Below, in pieces: positions 1 through 14,151 of a stretch of DNA of 64,000 nucleotides. The translations under genes were made by a program, and so were the position numbers. The stretch comes from Cinnamomum chago (taxonomy: Eukaryota > Streptophyta > Magnoliopsida > Laurales > Lauraceae). The notes beneath the pieces are model-generated. The model was not told the origin of the DNA, searched no databases, and saw only the letters and a list, made by a program, of their open reading frames with translations. The DNA lies in contig CP142457.1 of assembly GCA_038049695.1 (NCBI GenBank), positions 25,558,501 to 25,622,500 on the forward strand. The letters are read 5' to 3'. Position 1 is the first letter of the stretch; each line of letters opens with the position of its first letter.

Positions 1-629
1 TGTTACCTATTGTCATTGTAGGAATTATCTAGATTTGTCTAGAATGGTAATTGTTACCAAATGGATTTAATTAATTCAGTATATGTAATAACATGTGCTA
101 TTACAAGATTTGTTTATACATTGTTGAACCGTCGTGTTCATTAGTGTTATTGATGACATCACAGGCCCGTTTGCCATTGCCGATGAAGCAGTGCCCCCGG
201 CGCCAGCGGAGGAGACCGCTCCGGTTCCTCCAGGAGGACTGAACGAATGGAACGGCCGGAATACCGTTTGAAATGGGTATTCGAGTGCGAGAAAGAATTA
301 TAACATTTTGAGAAACGTTTGAAAAGTATTTTGTTTAACCATTTTGGGATGTAATTAATTATTACTGCATGGTGTTTTGGGTACACACCGATTGGCAAGA
401 ATTGATGGGAATGATACATGTATAAGGACCTTATTCTTTTGTATACGTGTAAATCAAAATTTGATATTGTCAAATATATATATGTTTCCGCATTATTGTG
501 TATTTGACAGGTTTATTGAGAATGTTATCCCTTGTGGATTCTGTTTTAACTTTGGTTAATTAGGAGTTCACGGGAGTAAGTATGGACTCACGGCCCGTGG
601 TTATCGTAATTCGGGCCTGGGTCGTGACA
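1..629 (-). mobile_element. LTR end fragment, cut by window edge
   Basis: This stretch is colinear, in reverse complement, with the first part of the LTR at 43892-46186. Shared landmarks are the terminal TGTCACGACC (here reading GTCGTGACA and ending at 629), the block around 520-580 (CCTTGTGGA, then TTTAACTT, then CGGGAGTAAGTATG), the block at 126-145 (ACCGTCGTGTTC) and the CTCCAGGAGG block near 228-236. Spacing between landmarks agrees: about 503 bp here and 499 bp in the other copy. The other LTR end lies outside the window, so I cannot say whether this is a solo LTR or part of a full element. No coding sequence was recognised. Confidence 0.8.
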
Positions 630-2067
630 AAAAATCTTCTCCTTCTCTCTTAGCTAATCTTATCTTTTAGATCACATCCACCCACCTTAATTATCTCATT
701 CAAATTTCTCTTCCTTCCTACTTAAAGAAAAGCCTTCCTGCCAAAGATGTTTGCAATCAATTGCGAAATCGGACTCCAATTTCAAAATCGGATCCTACCT
801 CTATAATATATATTAATTGTTTTTCCTATTATTATAGGAGGGATGATTGGGACATTTTCATCTAACCAATCCATAGAGGTCGACATTTTCTAATCTTCTC
901 TCTTTGCATTCTCTCACATAGGAATTCCATTAAAATTGCATATATAATAGTCTAGGATGATCAACTGATTCACAAGAATATAGTAGAGAAAAGAGAGAGA
1001 GAGAGAGAGAGAGAGAGTATGTTTGTTTCAACTGACAAAGTCTATATCTCTAATGTGATTTTTTTTATTTTTTTATTTCTAATGTTTGTTGATTGGAGAT
1101 AGTATTGTGGGTTTTTTTTTCTTTTTTTATATTATTTTTCTTCAACAGGATTGGTGAATCCAAGATTGAGTTCAAAGCAAGGGGTGGCTCTTATTAGAGA
1201 TATTGGGGTCTCAACCCATTGTATAAATTCCGTGTTAAACCAAATAACGACCCTCTTATTTAGGAAAATACTTTATTTCTTATAAAAAAAACCTTATCTT
1301 AGCCCTACATGTGTGCACCTTATTTGATGATTTGAGATTTCATGATGCTGCATTTAGTAGTTTTTATATGGTTATGACAAGATAATGATATTTTTTCCTG
1401 CAGATTTTTTGGTACCTTTTGTTTATTATAATTAATTATATTTTTATTGTCTTTTCCTTTTTATTTTTTAGGATCCCCATTTGGATTCTTCAAAGGGTTG
1501 CTTGAAAAGGGGGATTACGCAAAATTATACCGACAAAATAAAAAGCAATTATGATTCAAATGGAATAATGACACGAAACTGAACTTTACCCTCAATGGGC
1601 CCCACATATTATTAAACCAGCAATAAGAGGAGGAGAAAAAAGAAGAAACAAGAGGTCATTTGGCTTTGATTGGGTATGATCTCATCAGTAGGCCCACATT
1701 TCACCAATTTAGATCTAATGGGTCAGTGGTGGATCCCTTCAATTTCCTAAAGATAGAGTCAACATTAACCCTTATAGGACTTTATAATATTTTCTTAGTT
1801 ACGCTTTTTAAATAATTTTAGTTCCTTTCCCTAACCAAACAAATGGAACTACAATTTGAAGTAAGAATTTAGTTATATTTTTAGGAGCGGGCCTTTGTTG
1901 ATAGTAATATATTAAATAAAGAGCCGGGAATTTAAAAGGGGCTACATATCCCTTCAACTAGTGCACCCTGAGACAGTGGGATCTGTGGACCACTTTTGAG
2001 GCTTTAGTCTCCCTTGAACTCTCTTGCATCTTCATTTATCGCCATTACAGTCAGAGGGCTGGGGTGT
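630..2067. other. AT-rich intergenic stretch, no gene seen
   Basis: No convincing reading frame, RNA gene or transposon end was found. It holds a 26-bp AG microsatellite at 992-1017 and several T-rich tracts (about 1060-1135). The last 70 bp, up to the array start, carry no copy of the monomer. Confidence 0.6.
992..1017. repeat. (AG)13 microsatellite
   Basis: Thirteen uninterrupted AG dinucleotides, 26 bp. Confidence 0.95.
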
Positions 2068-2737
2068 GTTTAGCGTGCCATTCAGATGTTCCATATTTTC
2101 ACGAGACGAGGCTATGTAAAACATGTGAAAAACATGCTGTTAATGTAAATCACTTTTTTCAATTTTTTTCTCATGGGAAGGGATTTCCAAATCTTAATTA
2201 AGATGCTGGCAAAAGAAAGTCGGAACAAAGGTTTTTTTTTTCTTAAAAAAATCCCTACCACAGTGGTTTCCTACTTATTTCTTATCTCTTGGCTTTTAAG
2301 GAAGGTCATTTAAAGACTCCAAATCCTCTCGCTTATCCTAAAGGTAGTCCCCATATTCTAATTTATAAAGGTGGGCATTATGTTGTGATTTTTAAAGGTG
2401 GCAACCGTGTCCATAATCACAAAAGAGGTGACATCACTTTATAATTCTTAAAGGTGGATCATATGGTCACAATCACAAAAGGTGGAGCCACATTGTACAT
2501 CTTATGAATGTAGGCCCACATTGTGAATCATATGAATATTACACCATAGTCTAATTTCCGAAAATAGGTACCAAATTTTAATTTTTACAGGTTGGTCATG
2601 TATTCACAATAAATAAAAAGATGCCCCCACATTATAATTTCTATAAAGGGGGGCCCACATTGTAAATCATATGAATGTGCCCCCATGTTCTAATTTGTAA
2701 AGGTGGGCACCACATCGTAATTTCTAAAGGTGGGCCA
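2068..2737 (+). repeat. Representative monomer and its internal layout
   Basis: The first unit shows the common plan. About 2068-2250 is a unique head: the start signature, an inverted-repeat-like pair around AAAACATGTG and AACATGCTGTT, and a variable poly-T tract followed by CTTAAAAAA. About 2330-2737 is built from degenerate short blocks that repeat AAAGGTGGGC or AAAGGTGGA, then a CACATTGTAA-like word, sometimes with ATAATCACAAAAG or AATCATATGAAT. So the monomer combines a single-copy head with a sub-repeat tail. The tail motifs continue past the array at 41654-42080. Confidence 0.8.
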
Positions 2738-4080
2738 GTTTAGCGTGCCATTCAGATGTTCCATATTTTCACGAGACGAGGCTATGTAAAACATGTGAAA
2801 AACATGCTGTTAATGTAAATCACTTTTTTCAATTTTGTTCTCATGGGAAGGGATTTCCAAATCTTAATTAAGATGCTGGCAAAAGAAAGTCGGAACAAAG
2901 GTTTTTTTTTTTCTTAAAAAACTCCCTACAACAGTGGTTTCCTACTTATTTCTTATCTCTTGGCTTTTAAGGAAGGTCATTTAAAGACTCAAAATCCTCT
3001 CGCTTATCCTAAAGGTAGTCCCCATATTCTAATTTATAAAGGTGGGCATTATGTTGTAATTTTTAAAGGTGGCAACCGTGTCCATAATCACAAAAGAGGT
3101 GACATCACTTTATAATTCTTAAAGGTGGATCATATGGTCACAATCACAAAAGGTGGAGCCACATCGTACATCTTATGAATGTAGGCCCACATTGTGAATC
3201 ATATGAATATTACACCGTATTCTAATTTTCAAAAATAGGTACCAAATTTTAATTTTTACAGGTTGGTCATGTACTCACAATAAATAAAAAGATGCCCCCA
3301 CATTATAATTTCTATAAAGGGGGGCCCACATTGTAAATCATATGAATGTGCCCCCATGTTCTAATTTGTAAAGGTGGGCACCACATCGTAATTTCTAAAG
3401 GTGGGCCAGTTTAGCGTGCCATTCAGATGTTCCATATTTTCACGAGACGAGGCTATGTAAAACATGTGAAAAACATGCTGTTAATGTAAATCACTTTTTT
3501 CAATTTTGTTCTCATGGGAAGGGATTTCCAAATCTTAATTAAGATGCTGGGAAAAGAAAGTCGGAAGAAAGGTTTCTTTTTTTTCTTAAAAAACTCCCTA
3601 CGACAGTGGTTTCCAACTTATTTCTTATCTCTTGGCTTTTAAGGAAGGTCATTTAAAGACTCCAAATCCTCTCGCTTATCCTAAAGGTAGTCCCCATATT
3701 CTAATTTATAAAGGTGGGCATTATGTTGTGATTTTTAAAGGTGGCAACCGTGTCCATAATCACAAAAGAGGTGACATCACTTTATAATTCTTAAAGGTGG
3801 ATCATATGGTCACAATCACAAAAGGTAGAGCCACATCGTACATCTTATGAATGTAGGCCCACATTGTGAATCATATGAATATTACACCATATTCTAATTT
3901 CCGAAAATAGGTACCAAATTTTAATTTTTACAGGTTCGTCAGGTATTCACAATAAATAAAAAGATGCCCCCACATTATAATTTCTATAAAGGGGGGCCCA
4001 CATTGTAAATCATATGAATGTGCCCCCATGTTCTAATTTGTAAAGGTGGGCACCACATCGTAATTTCTATAGGTGGGCCA

Positions 4081-7000
4081 GTTTAGCGTGCCATTCAGAT
4101 GTTCCATATTTTCACGAGACGAGGCTATGTAAAACATGTGAAAAACATGTTGTTAATGTAAATCACTTTTTTCAATTTTGTTCTCATGGGAAGGGATTTC
4201 CAAATCTTAATTAAGATGCTGGGAAAAGAAAGTCGGAAGAAAGGTTTTTTTTTTTCTTAAAAAACTCCCTACCACAGTGGTTTCCTACTTATTTCTTATC
4301 TCTTGGCTTTTAAGGAAGGTCATTTAAAGACTCCAAATCCTCTCGCTTATCCTAAAGGTAGTCCCCATATTCTAATTTATAAAGGTGGGCATTATGTTGT
4401 AATTTTTAAAGGAGGCAACCGTGTCCATAATCACAAAAGAGGTGACATCACTTTATAATTCTTAAAGGTGGATCATATGGTCACAATCACAAAAGGTGGA
4501 GCCACATCGTACATCTTATGAATGTAGGCCCACATTGTGAATCATATGAATATTACACCATATTCTAATTTCCGAAAATAGGTACCAAATTTTAATTTTT
4601 ACAGGTTGGTCATGTATTCACAATAAATAAAAAGATGCCCCCACATTATAATTTCTATAAAGGGGGGCCCACATTGTAAATCATATGAATGTGCCCCCAT
4701 GTTCTAATTTGTAAAGGTGGGCACCACATCGTAATTTCTAATGGTGGGTCAGTTTAGCGTGCCATTCAGATGTTCCATATTTTCACGAGACGAGGCTATG
4801 TAAAACATGTGAAAAACATGCTGTTAATGTAAATCACTTTTTTCAATTTTGTTTTCATGGGAAGGGATTTCCAAATCTTAATTAAGATGCTGGCAAAAGA
4901 AAGTCGGAACAAAGGTTTTTTTTTTTTCTTAAAAAACTCCCTACCACAGTGGTTTCCTACTTATTTCTTATCTCTTGGCTTTTAAGGAAGGTCATTTAAA
5001 GACTCAAAATCCTCTCGCTTATCCTAAAGGTAGTCCCCATATACTAATTTATAAAGGTGGGCATTATGTTGTCATTTTTAAAGGTGGCAACCGTGTCCAT
5101 AATCACAAAAGAGGTGACATCACTTTATAATTCTTAAAGGTGGATCATATGGTCACAATCACAAAAGGTGGAGCCACATCGTACATCTTATGAATGTAGG
5201 CCCACATTGTGAATCATATGAATATTACACCGTATTCTAATTTTCGAAAATAGGTACCAAATTTTAATTTTTACTGGTTGGTCATGTATTCACAATAAAT
5301 AAAAAGATGCCCCCACATTATAATTTCTATAAAGGGGGGCCCACATTGTAAATCATATGAATGTGCCCCCATGTTCTAATTTGTAAAGGTGGGCACCACA
5401 TCTTAATTTCTAAAGGTGGGCCAGTTTAGCGTGCCATTCAGATGTTCCATATTTTCACGAGACGAGGCTATGTAAAACATGTGAAAAACATGTTGTTAAT
5501 GTAAATCACTTTTTTCAATTTTGTTCTCATGGGAAGGGATTTCCAAATCTTAATTAAGATGCTGGGAAAAGAAAGTCGGAAGAAAGGTTTTTTTTTTTCT
5601 TAAAAAACTCCCTACCACAGTGGTTTCCTACTTATTTCTTATCTCTTGGCTTTTAAGGAAGGTCATTTAAAGACTCCAAATCCTCTCGCTTATCCTAAAG
5701 GTAGTCCCCATATTCTAATTTATAAAGGTGGGCATTATGTTGTAATTTTTAAAGGTGGCAACCGTGTCCATAATCACAAAAGAGGTGACATCACTTTATA
5801 ATTCATAAAGGTGGATCATATGGTCACAATCACAAAAGGTGGAGCCACATCGTACATCTTATGAATGTAGGCCCACATTGTGAATCATATGAATATTACA
5901 CCATATTCAAATTTCCGAAAATAGGTACCAAATTTTAATTTTTACAGGTTGGTCATGTATTCACAATAAATAAAAAGATGCCCCCACATTATAATTTCTA
6001 TAAAGGGGGGCCCACATTGTAAATCATATGAATGTGCCCCCATGTTCTAATTTGTAAAGGTGGGCACCACATCGTAATTTCTAAAGGTGGGTCAGTTTAG
6101 CGTGCCATTCAGATGTTCCATATTTTCACGAGACGAGGCTATGTAAAACATGTGAAAAACATGCTGTTAATGTAAATCACTTTTTTCAATTTTGTTCTCA
6201 TGGGAAGGGATTTCCAAATCTTAATTAAGATGCTGGCAAAAGAAAGTCGGAACAAAGGTTTTTTTTTTTCTTAAAAAACTCCCTACCACAGTGGTTTCCG
6301 ACTTATTTCTTATCTCTTGGCTTTTAAGGAAGGTCATTTAAAGACTCCAAATCCTCTCGCTTATCCTAAAGGTAGTCCCCATATTCTAATTTATAAAGGT
6401 GGGCATTATGTTGTGATTTTTAAAGGTGGCAACCGTGTCCATAATCACAAAAGAGGTGACATCACTTTATAATTCTTAAAGGTGGATCATATGGTCACAA
6501 TCACAAAAGGTGGGGCCACATCGTACATCTTATGAATGTAGGCCCACATTGTGAATCATATGAATATTACACCATAGTCTAATTTCCGAAAATAGGTACC
6601 AAGTTTTAATTTTTACAGGTTGGTCATGTATTCACAATAAATAAAAAGATGCCCCCACATTATAATTTCTATAAAGGGGGGCCCACATTGTAAATCATAT
6701 GAATGTGCCCCCATGTTCTAATTTGTAAAGGTGGGCACCACATCGTAATTTCTAAAGGTGGGCCAGTTTAGCGTGCCATTCAGATGTTCCATATTTTCAC
6801 GAGACGAGGCTATGTAAAACATGTGAAAAACATGCTCTTAATGTAAATCACTTTTTTCAATTTTGTTCTCATGGGAAGGGATTTCCAAATCTTAATTAAG
6901 ATGCTGGCAAAAGAAAGTCGGAACAAAGGTTTTTTTTTTTTTCTAAAAAAACTCCCTACCAAAGTGGTTTCCTACTTATTTCTTATCTCTTGGCTTTTAA

Positions 7001-10000
7001 GGAAGGTCATTTAAAGACTCAAAATCCTCTCGCTTATCCTAAAGGTAGTTCCCATATACTAATTTATAAAGGTGGGCATTATGTTGTAATTTTTAAAGGT
7101 GGCAACCGTGTCCATAATCACAAAAGAGGTGACATCACTTTATAATTCTTAAAGGTGGATCATATGGTCACAATCACAAAAGGTGGAGCCACATCGTACA
7201 TCTTATGAATGTAGGCCCACATTGTGAATCATATGAATATTACACCATAGTCTAATTTCCGAAAATAGGTACCAAATTTTAATTTTTACAGGTTGGTCAT
7301 GTATTCACAATAAATAAAAAGATGCCCCCACATTATAATTTCTATAAAGGGGGGCCCACATTGTAAATCATATGAATGTGCCCCCATGTTCTAATTTGTA
7401 AAGGTGGGCACCACATCGTAATTTCTAAAGGTGGGCCAGTTTAGCGTGCCATTCAGATGTTCCATATTTTCACGAGACGAGGCTATGTAAAACATGTGAA
7501 AAACATGTTGTTAATGTAAATCACTTTTTTAAATTTTGTTCTCATGGGAAGGGATTTCCAAATCTTAATTAAGATGCTGGGAAAAGAAAGTCGGAAGAAA
7601 GGTTTTTTTTTTTCTTAAAAAACTCCCTACAACAGTGGTTTCCTACTTATTTCTTATCTCTTGGCTTTTAAGGAAGGTCATTTAAAGACTCCAAATCCTC
7701 TCGCTTATCCTAAAGGTAGTCCCCATATTCTAATTTATAAAGGTGGGCATTATGTTGTAATTTTTAAAGGTGGCAACCGTGTCCATAATCACAAAAGAGG
7801 TGACATCACTTTATAATTCTTAAAGGTGGATCATATGGTCACAATCACAAAAGGTGGAGCCACATCGTACATCTTATGAATGTAGGCCCACATTGTGAAT
7901 CAAATGAATATTACACCGTATTCTAATTTTCGAAAATAGGTACCAAATTTTAATTTTTACAGGTTGGTCATGTATTCACAATAAATAAAAAGATGCCCCC
8001 ACATTATAATTTCTATAAAGGGGGGCCCACATTGTAAATCATATGAATGTGCCCCCATGTTCTAATTTGTAAAGGTGGGCACCACATCGTAATTTCTAAA
8101 GGTGGGCCAGTTTAGCGTGCCATTCAGATGTTCCATATTTTCACGAGACGAGGCTATGTAAAACATGTGAAAAACATGTTGTTAATGTAAATCACTTTTT
8201 TCAATTTTGTTCTCATGGGAAGGGATTTCCAAATCTTAATTAAGATGCTGGGAAAAGAAAGTCGGAAGAAAGGTTTTTTTTTTTCTTAAAAAACTCCCTA
8301 CCACAGTGGTTTCCTACTTATTTCTTATCTCTTGGCTTTTAAGGAAGGTCATTTAAAGACTCCAAATCCTCTCGCTTATCCTAAAGGTAGTCCCCATATT
8401 CTAATTTATAAAGGTGGGCATTATGTTGTAATTTTTAAAGGAGGCAACCGTGTCCATAATCACAAAAGAGGTGACATCACTTTATAATTCTTAAAGGTGG
8501 ATCATATGGTCACAATCACAAAAGGTGGAGCCACATCGTACATCTTATGAATGTAGGCCCACATTGTGAATCATATGAATATTACACCATATTCTAATTT
8601 CCGAAAATAGGTACCAAATTTTAATTTTTACAGGTTGGTCATGTTTTCACAATAAATAAAAAGATGCCCCCACATTATAATTTCTATAAAGGGGGGCCCA
8701 CATTGTAAATCATATGAATGTGCCCCCATGTTCTAATTTGTAAAGGTGGGCACCACATCGTAATTTCTAATGGTGGGTCAGTTTAGCGTGCCATTCAGAT
8801 GTTCCATATTTTCACGAGACGAGGCTATGTAAAACATGTGAAAAACATGCTGTTAATGTAAATCACTTTTTTCAATTTTGTTTTCATGGGAAGGGATTTC
8901 CAATTCTTAATTAAGATGCTGGCAAAAGAAAGTCGGAACAAAGGTTTTTTTTTTTTCTTAAAAAACTCCCTACCACAGTGGTTTCCTACTTATTTCTTAT
9001 CTCTTGGCTTTTAAGGAAGGTCATTTAAAGACTCAAAATCCTCTCGCTTATCCTAAAGGTAGTCCCCATATACTAATTTATAAAGGTGGGCATTATGTTG
9101 TCATTTTTAAAGGTGGCAACCGTGTCCATAATCACAAAAGAGGTGACATCACTTTATAATTCTTAAAGGTGGATCATATGGTCACAATCACAAAAGGTGG
9201 AGCCACATCGTACATCTTATGAATGTAGGCCCACATTGTGAATCATATGAATATTACACCGTATTCTAATTTTCGAAAATAGGTACCAAATTTTAATTTT
9301 TACAGGTTGGTCATGTATTCACAATAAATAAAAAGATGCCCCCACATTATAATTTCTATAAAGGGGGGCCCACATTGTAAATCATATGAATGTGCCCCCA
9401 TGTTCTAATTTGTAAAGGTGGGCACCACATCGTAATTTCTAAAGGTGGGCCAGTTTAGCGTGCCATTCAGATGTTCCATATTTTCACGAGACGAGGCTAT
9501 GTAAAACATGTGAAAAACATGTTGTTAATGTAAATCACTTTTTTCAATTTTGTTCTCATGGGAAGGGATTTCCAAATCTTAATTAAGATGCTGGGAAAAG
9601 AAAGTCGGAAGAAAGGTTTTTTTTTTTCTTAAAAAACTCCCTACCACAGTGGTTTCCTACTTATTTCTTATCTCTTGGCTTTTAAGGAAGGTCATTTAAA
9701 GACTCCAAATCCTCTCGCTTATCCTAAAGGTAGTCCCCATATTCTAATTTATAAAGGTGGGCATTATGTTGTAATTTTTAAAGGTGGCAACCGTGTCCAT
9801 AATCACAAAAGAGGTGACATCACTTTATAATTCTTAAAGGTGGATCATATGGTCACAATCACAAAAGGTGGAGCCACATCGTACATCTTATGAATGTAGG
9901 CCCACATTGTGAATCATATGAATATTACACCATATTCTAATTTCCGAAAATAGGTACCAAATTTTAATTTTTACAGGTTGGTCATGTATTCACAATAAAT

Positions 10001-12808
10001 AAAAAGATGCCCCCACATTATAATTTCTATAAAGGGGGGCCCACATTGTAAATCATATGAATGTGCCCCCATGTTCTAATTTGTAAAGGTGGGCACCACA
10101 TCGTAATTTCTAAAGGTGGGTCAGTTTAGCGTGCCATTCAGATGTTCCATATTTTCACGAGACGAGGCTATGCAAAACATGTGAAAAACATGCTGTTAAT
10201 GTAAATCACTTTTTTCAATTTTGTTCTCATGGGAAGGGATTTCCAAATCTTAATTAAGATGCTGGCAAAAGAAAGTCGGAACAAAGGTTTTTTTTTTTCT
10301 TAAAAAACTCCCTACCACAGTGGTTTCCTACTTATTTCTTATCTCTTGGCTTTTAAGGAAGGTCATTTAAAGACTCCAAATCCTCTCGCTTATCCTAAAG
10401 GTAGTCCCCATATTCTAATTTATAAAGGTGGGCATTATGTTGTAATTTTTAAAGGTGGCAACCGTGTCCATAATCACAAAAGAGGTGACATCACTTTATA
10501 ATTCTTAAAGGTGGATCATATGGTCACAATCACAAAAGGTGGAGCCACATCGTACATCTTATGAATGTAGGCCCACATTGTGAATCATATGAAAATTGCA
10601 CCATATTCTAATTTCCGAAAATAGGTACCAAATTTTAATTTTTACAGGTTGGTCATGTATTCACAATAAATAAAAAGATGCCCCCACATTATAATTTCTA
10701 TAAAGGGGGGCCCACATTGTAAATCATATGAATGTGCCCCCATGTTCTAATTTGTAAAGGTGGGCACCACATCGTAATTTCTAAAGGTGGGTCAGTTTAG
10801 CGTGCCATTCAGATGTTCCATATTTTCACGAGACGAGGCTATGTAAAACATGTGAAAAACATGCTGTTAATGTAAATCACTTTTTTCAATTTTGTTCTCA
10901 TGGGAAGGGATTTCCAAATCTTAATTAAGATGCTGGCAAAAGAAAGTCGGAACAAAGGTTTTTTTTTTTCTTAAAAAACTCCCTACCACAGTGGTTTCCT
11001 ACTTATTTCTTATCTCTTGGCTTTTAAGGAAGGTCATTTAAAGACTCCAAATCCTCTCGCTTATCCTAAAGGTAGTCCCCATATTCTAATTTATAAAGGT
11101 GGGCATTATGTTGTGATTTTTAAAGGTGGCAACCGTGTCCATAATCACAAAAGAGGTGACATCACTTTATAATTCTTAAAGGTGGATCATATGGTCACAA
11201 TCACAAAAGGTGGAGCCACATCGTACATCTTATGAATGTAGGCCCACATTGTGAATCATATGAATATTACACCATAGTCTAATTTCCGAAAATAGGTACC
11301 AAATTTTAATTTTTACAGGTTGGTCATGTATTCACAATAAATAAAAAGATGCCCCCACATTATAATTTCTATAAAGGGGGGCCCACATTGTAAATCATAT
11401 GAATGTGCCCCCATGTTCTAATTTGTACAGGTGGGCACCACATCGTAATTTCTAAAGGTGGGCCAGTTTAGCGTGCCATTCAGATGTTCCATATTTTCAC
11501 GAGACGAGGCTATGTAAAACATGTGAAAAACATGCTCTTAATGTAAATCACTTTTTTCAATTTTGTTCTCATGGGAAGGGATTTCCAAATCTTAATTAAG
11601 ATGCTGGCAAAAGAAAGTCGGAACAAAGGTTTTTTTTTTTTCTAAAAAAACTCCCTACCAAAGTGGTTTCCTACTTATTTCTTATCTCTTGGCTTTTAAG
11701 GAAGGTCATTTAAAGACTCAAAACCCTCTCGCTTATCCTAAAGGTAGTTCCCATATACTAATTTATAAAGGTGGGCATTATGTTGTAATTTTTAAAGGTG
11801 GCAACCGTGTCCATAATCACAAAAGAGGTGACATCACTTTATAATTCTTAAAGGTGGATCATATGGTCACAATCACAAAAGGTGGAGCCACATCGTACAT
11901 CTTATGAATGTAGGCCCACATTGTGAATCATATGAATATTACACCAAAGTCTAATTTCCGAAAATAGGTACCAAATTTTAATTTTTACAGGTTGGTCATG
12001 TATTCACAATAAATAAAAAGATGCCCCCACATTATAATTTCTATAAAGGGGGGCCCACATTGTAAATCATATGAATGTGCCCCCATGTTCTAATTTGTAA
12101 AGGTGGGCACCACATCGTAATTTCTAAAGGTGGGCCAGTTTAGCGTGCCATTCAGATGTTCCATATTTTCACGAGACGAGGCTATGTAAAACATGTGAAA
12201 AACATGTTGTTAATGTAAATCACTTTTTTCAATTTTGTTCTCATGGGAAGGGATTTCCAAATCTTAATTAAGATGCTGGGAAAAGAAAGTCGGAAGAAAG
12301 GTTTTTTTTTTTCTTAAAAAACTCCCTACAACAGTGGTTTCCTACTTATTTCTTATCTCTTGGCTTTTAAGGAAGGTCATTTAAAGACTCCAAATCCTCT
12401 CGCTTATCCTAAAGGTAGTCCCCATATTCTAATTTATAAAGGTGGGCATTATGTTGTAATTTTTAAAGGTGGCAACCGTGTCCATAATCACAAAAGAGGT
12501 GACATCACTTTATAATTCTTAAAGGTGGATCATATGGTCACAATCACAAAAGGTGGAGCCACATCGTACATCTTATGAATGTAGGCCCACATTGTGAATC
12601 ATATGAATATTACACCATATTCTAATTTCCGAAAATAGGTACCAAATTTTAATTTTTACAGGTTGGTCATGTATTCACAATAAATAAAAAGATGCCCCCA
12701 CATTATAATTTCTATAAAGGGGGGCCCACATTGTAAATCATATGAATGTGCCCCCATGTTCTAATTTGTAAAGGTGGGCACCACATCGTAATTTCTAAAG
12801 GTGGGTCA
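4081..12808 (+). repeat. Six/seven-unit higher-order repeat, two copies
   Basis: Units 4-9 (4081-8109, 4029 bp) correspond to units 10-16 (8110-12808, 4699 bp). Diagnostic variants shared by paired units are GGAGGCAACC (units 4 and 10), GTTTTCATGGG (5 and 11), CATGCTCTTAATG (8 and 15) and CCCTACAACAG (9 and 16). Offsets are 4029 bp up to unit 12 and 4699-4700 bp from unit 14 on. The second copy therefore holds one extra unit, most likely unit 13 at 10124-10794. Confidence 0.8.
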
Positions 12809-14151
12809 GTTTAGCGTGCCATTCAGATGTTCCATATTTTCACGAGAGGAGGCTATGTAAAACATGTGAAAAACATGCTGTTAATGTAAATCACTTTTTT
12901 CAATTTTGTTCTCATGGGAAGGGATTTCCAAATCTTAATTAAGATGCTGGCAAAAGAAAGTCGGAACAAAGGTTTTTTTTTTTCTTAAAAAACTCCCTAC
13001 CACAGTGGTTTCCTACTTATTTCTTATCTCTTGGCTTTTAAGGAAGGTCATTTAAAGACTCCAAATCCTCTCGCTTATCCTAAAGGTAGTCCCCATATTC
13101 TAATTTATAAAGGTGGGCATTATGTTGTGATTTTTAAAGGTGGCAACCGTGTCCATAATCACAAAAGAGGTGACATCACTTTATAATTCTTAAAGGTGGA
13201 TCATATGGTCGCAATCACAAAAGGTGGAGCCACATCGTACATCTTATGAATGTAGGCCCACATTGTGAATCATATGAATATTACACCATAGTCTAATTTC
13301 CGAAAATAGGTACCAAATTTTAATTTTTACAGGTTGGTCATGTATTCACAATAAATAAAAAGATGCCCCCACATTATAATTTCTATAAAGGGGGGCCCAC
13401 ATTGTAAATCATATGAATGTGCCCCCATGTTCTAATTTGTAAAGGTGGGCACCACATCGTAATTTCTAAAGGTGGGCCAGTTTAGCGTGCCATTCAGATG
13501 TTCCATATTTTCACGAGACGAGGCTATGTAAAACATGTGAAAAACATGCTGTTAATGTAAATCACTTTTTTCAATTTTGTTCTCATGGGAAGGGATTTCC
13601 AAATCTTAATTAAGATGCTGGCAAAAGAAAGTCGGAACAAAGGTTTTTTTTTTTTCTTAAAAAACTCCCTACCACAGTGGTTTCCTACTTATTTCTTATC
13701 TCTTGGCTTTTAAGGAAGGTCATTTAAAGACTCAAAATCCTCTCTCTTATCCTAAAGGTAGTTCCCATATACTAATTTATAAAGGTGGGCATTATGTTGT
13801 AATTTTTAAAGGTGGCAACCGTGTCCATAATCACAAAAGAGGTGACATCACTTTATAATTCTTAAAGGTGGATCATATGGTCACAATCACAAAAGGTGGA
13901 GCCACATCGTACATCTTATGAATGTAGGCCCACATTGTGAATCATATGAATATTACACCATAGTCTAATTTCCGAAAATAGGTACCAAATTTTAATTTTT
14001 ACAGGTTGGTCATGTATTCACAATAAATAAAAAGATGCCCCCACATTATAATTTCTATAAAGGGGGGCCCACATTGTTAATCATATGAATGTGCCCCCAT
14101 GTTCTAATTTGTAAAGGTGGGCACCACATCGTAATTTCTAAAGGTGGGTCA

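Noticed and set aside
159..559. Short frames on both strands at the left edge
   Set aside because: They lie in the LTR fragment and have no recognisable domain.
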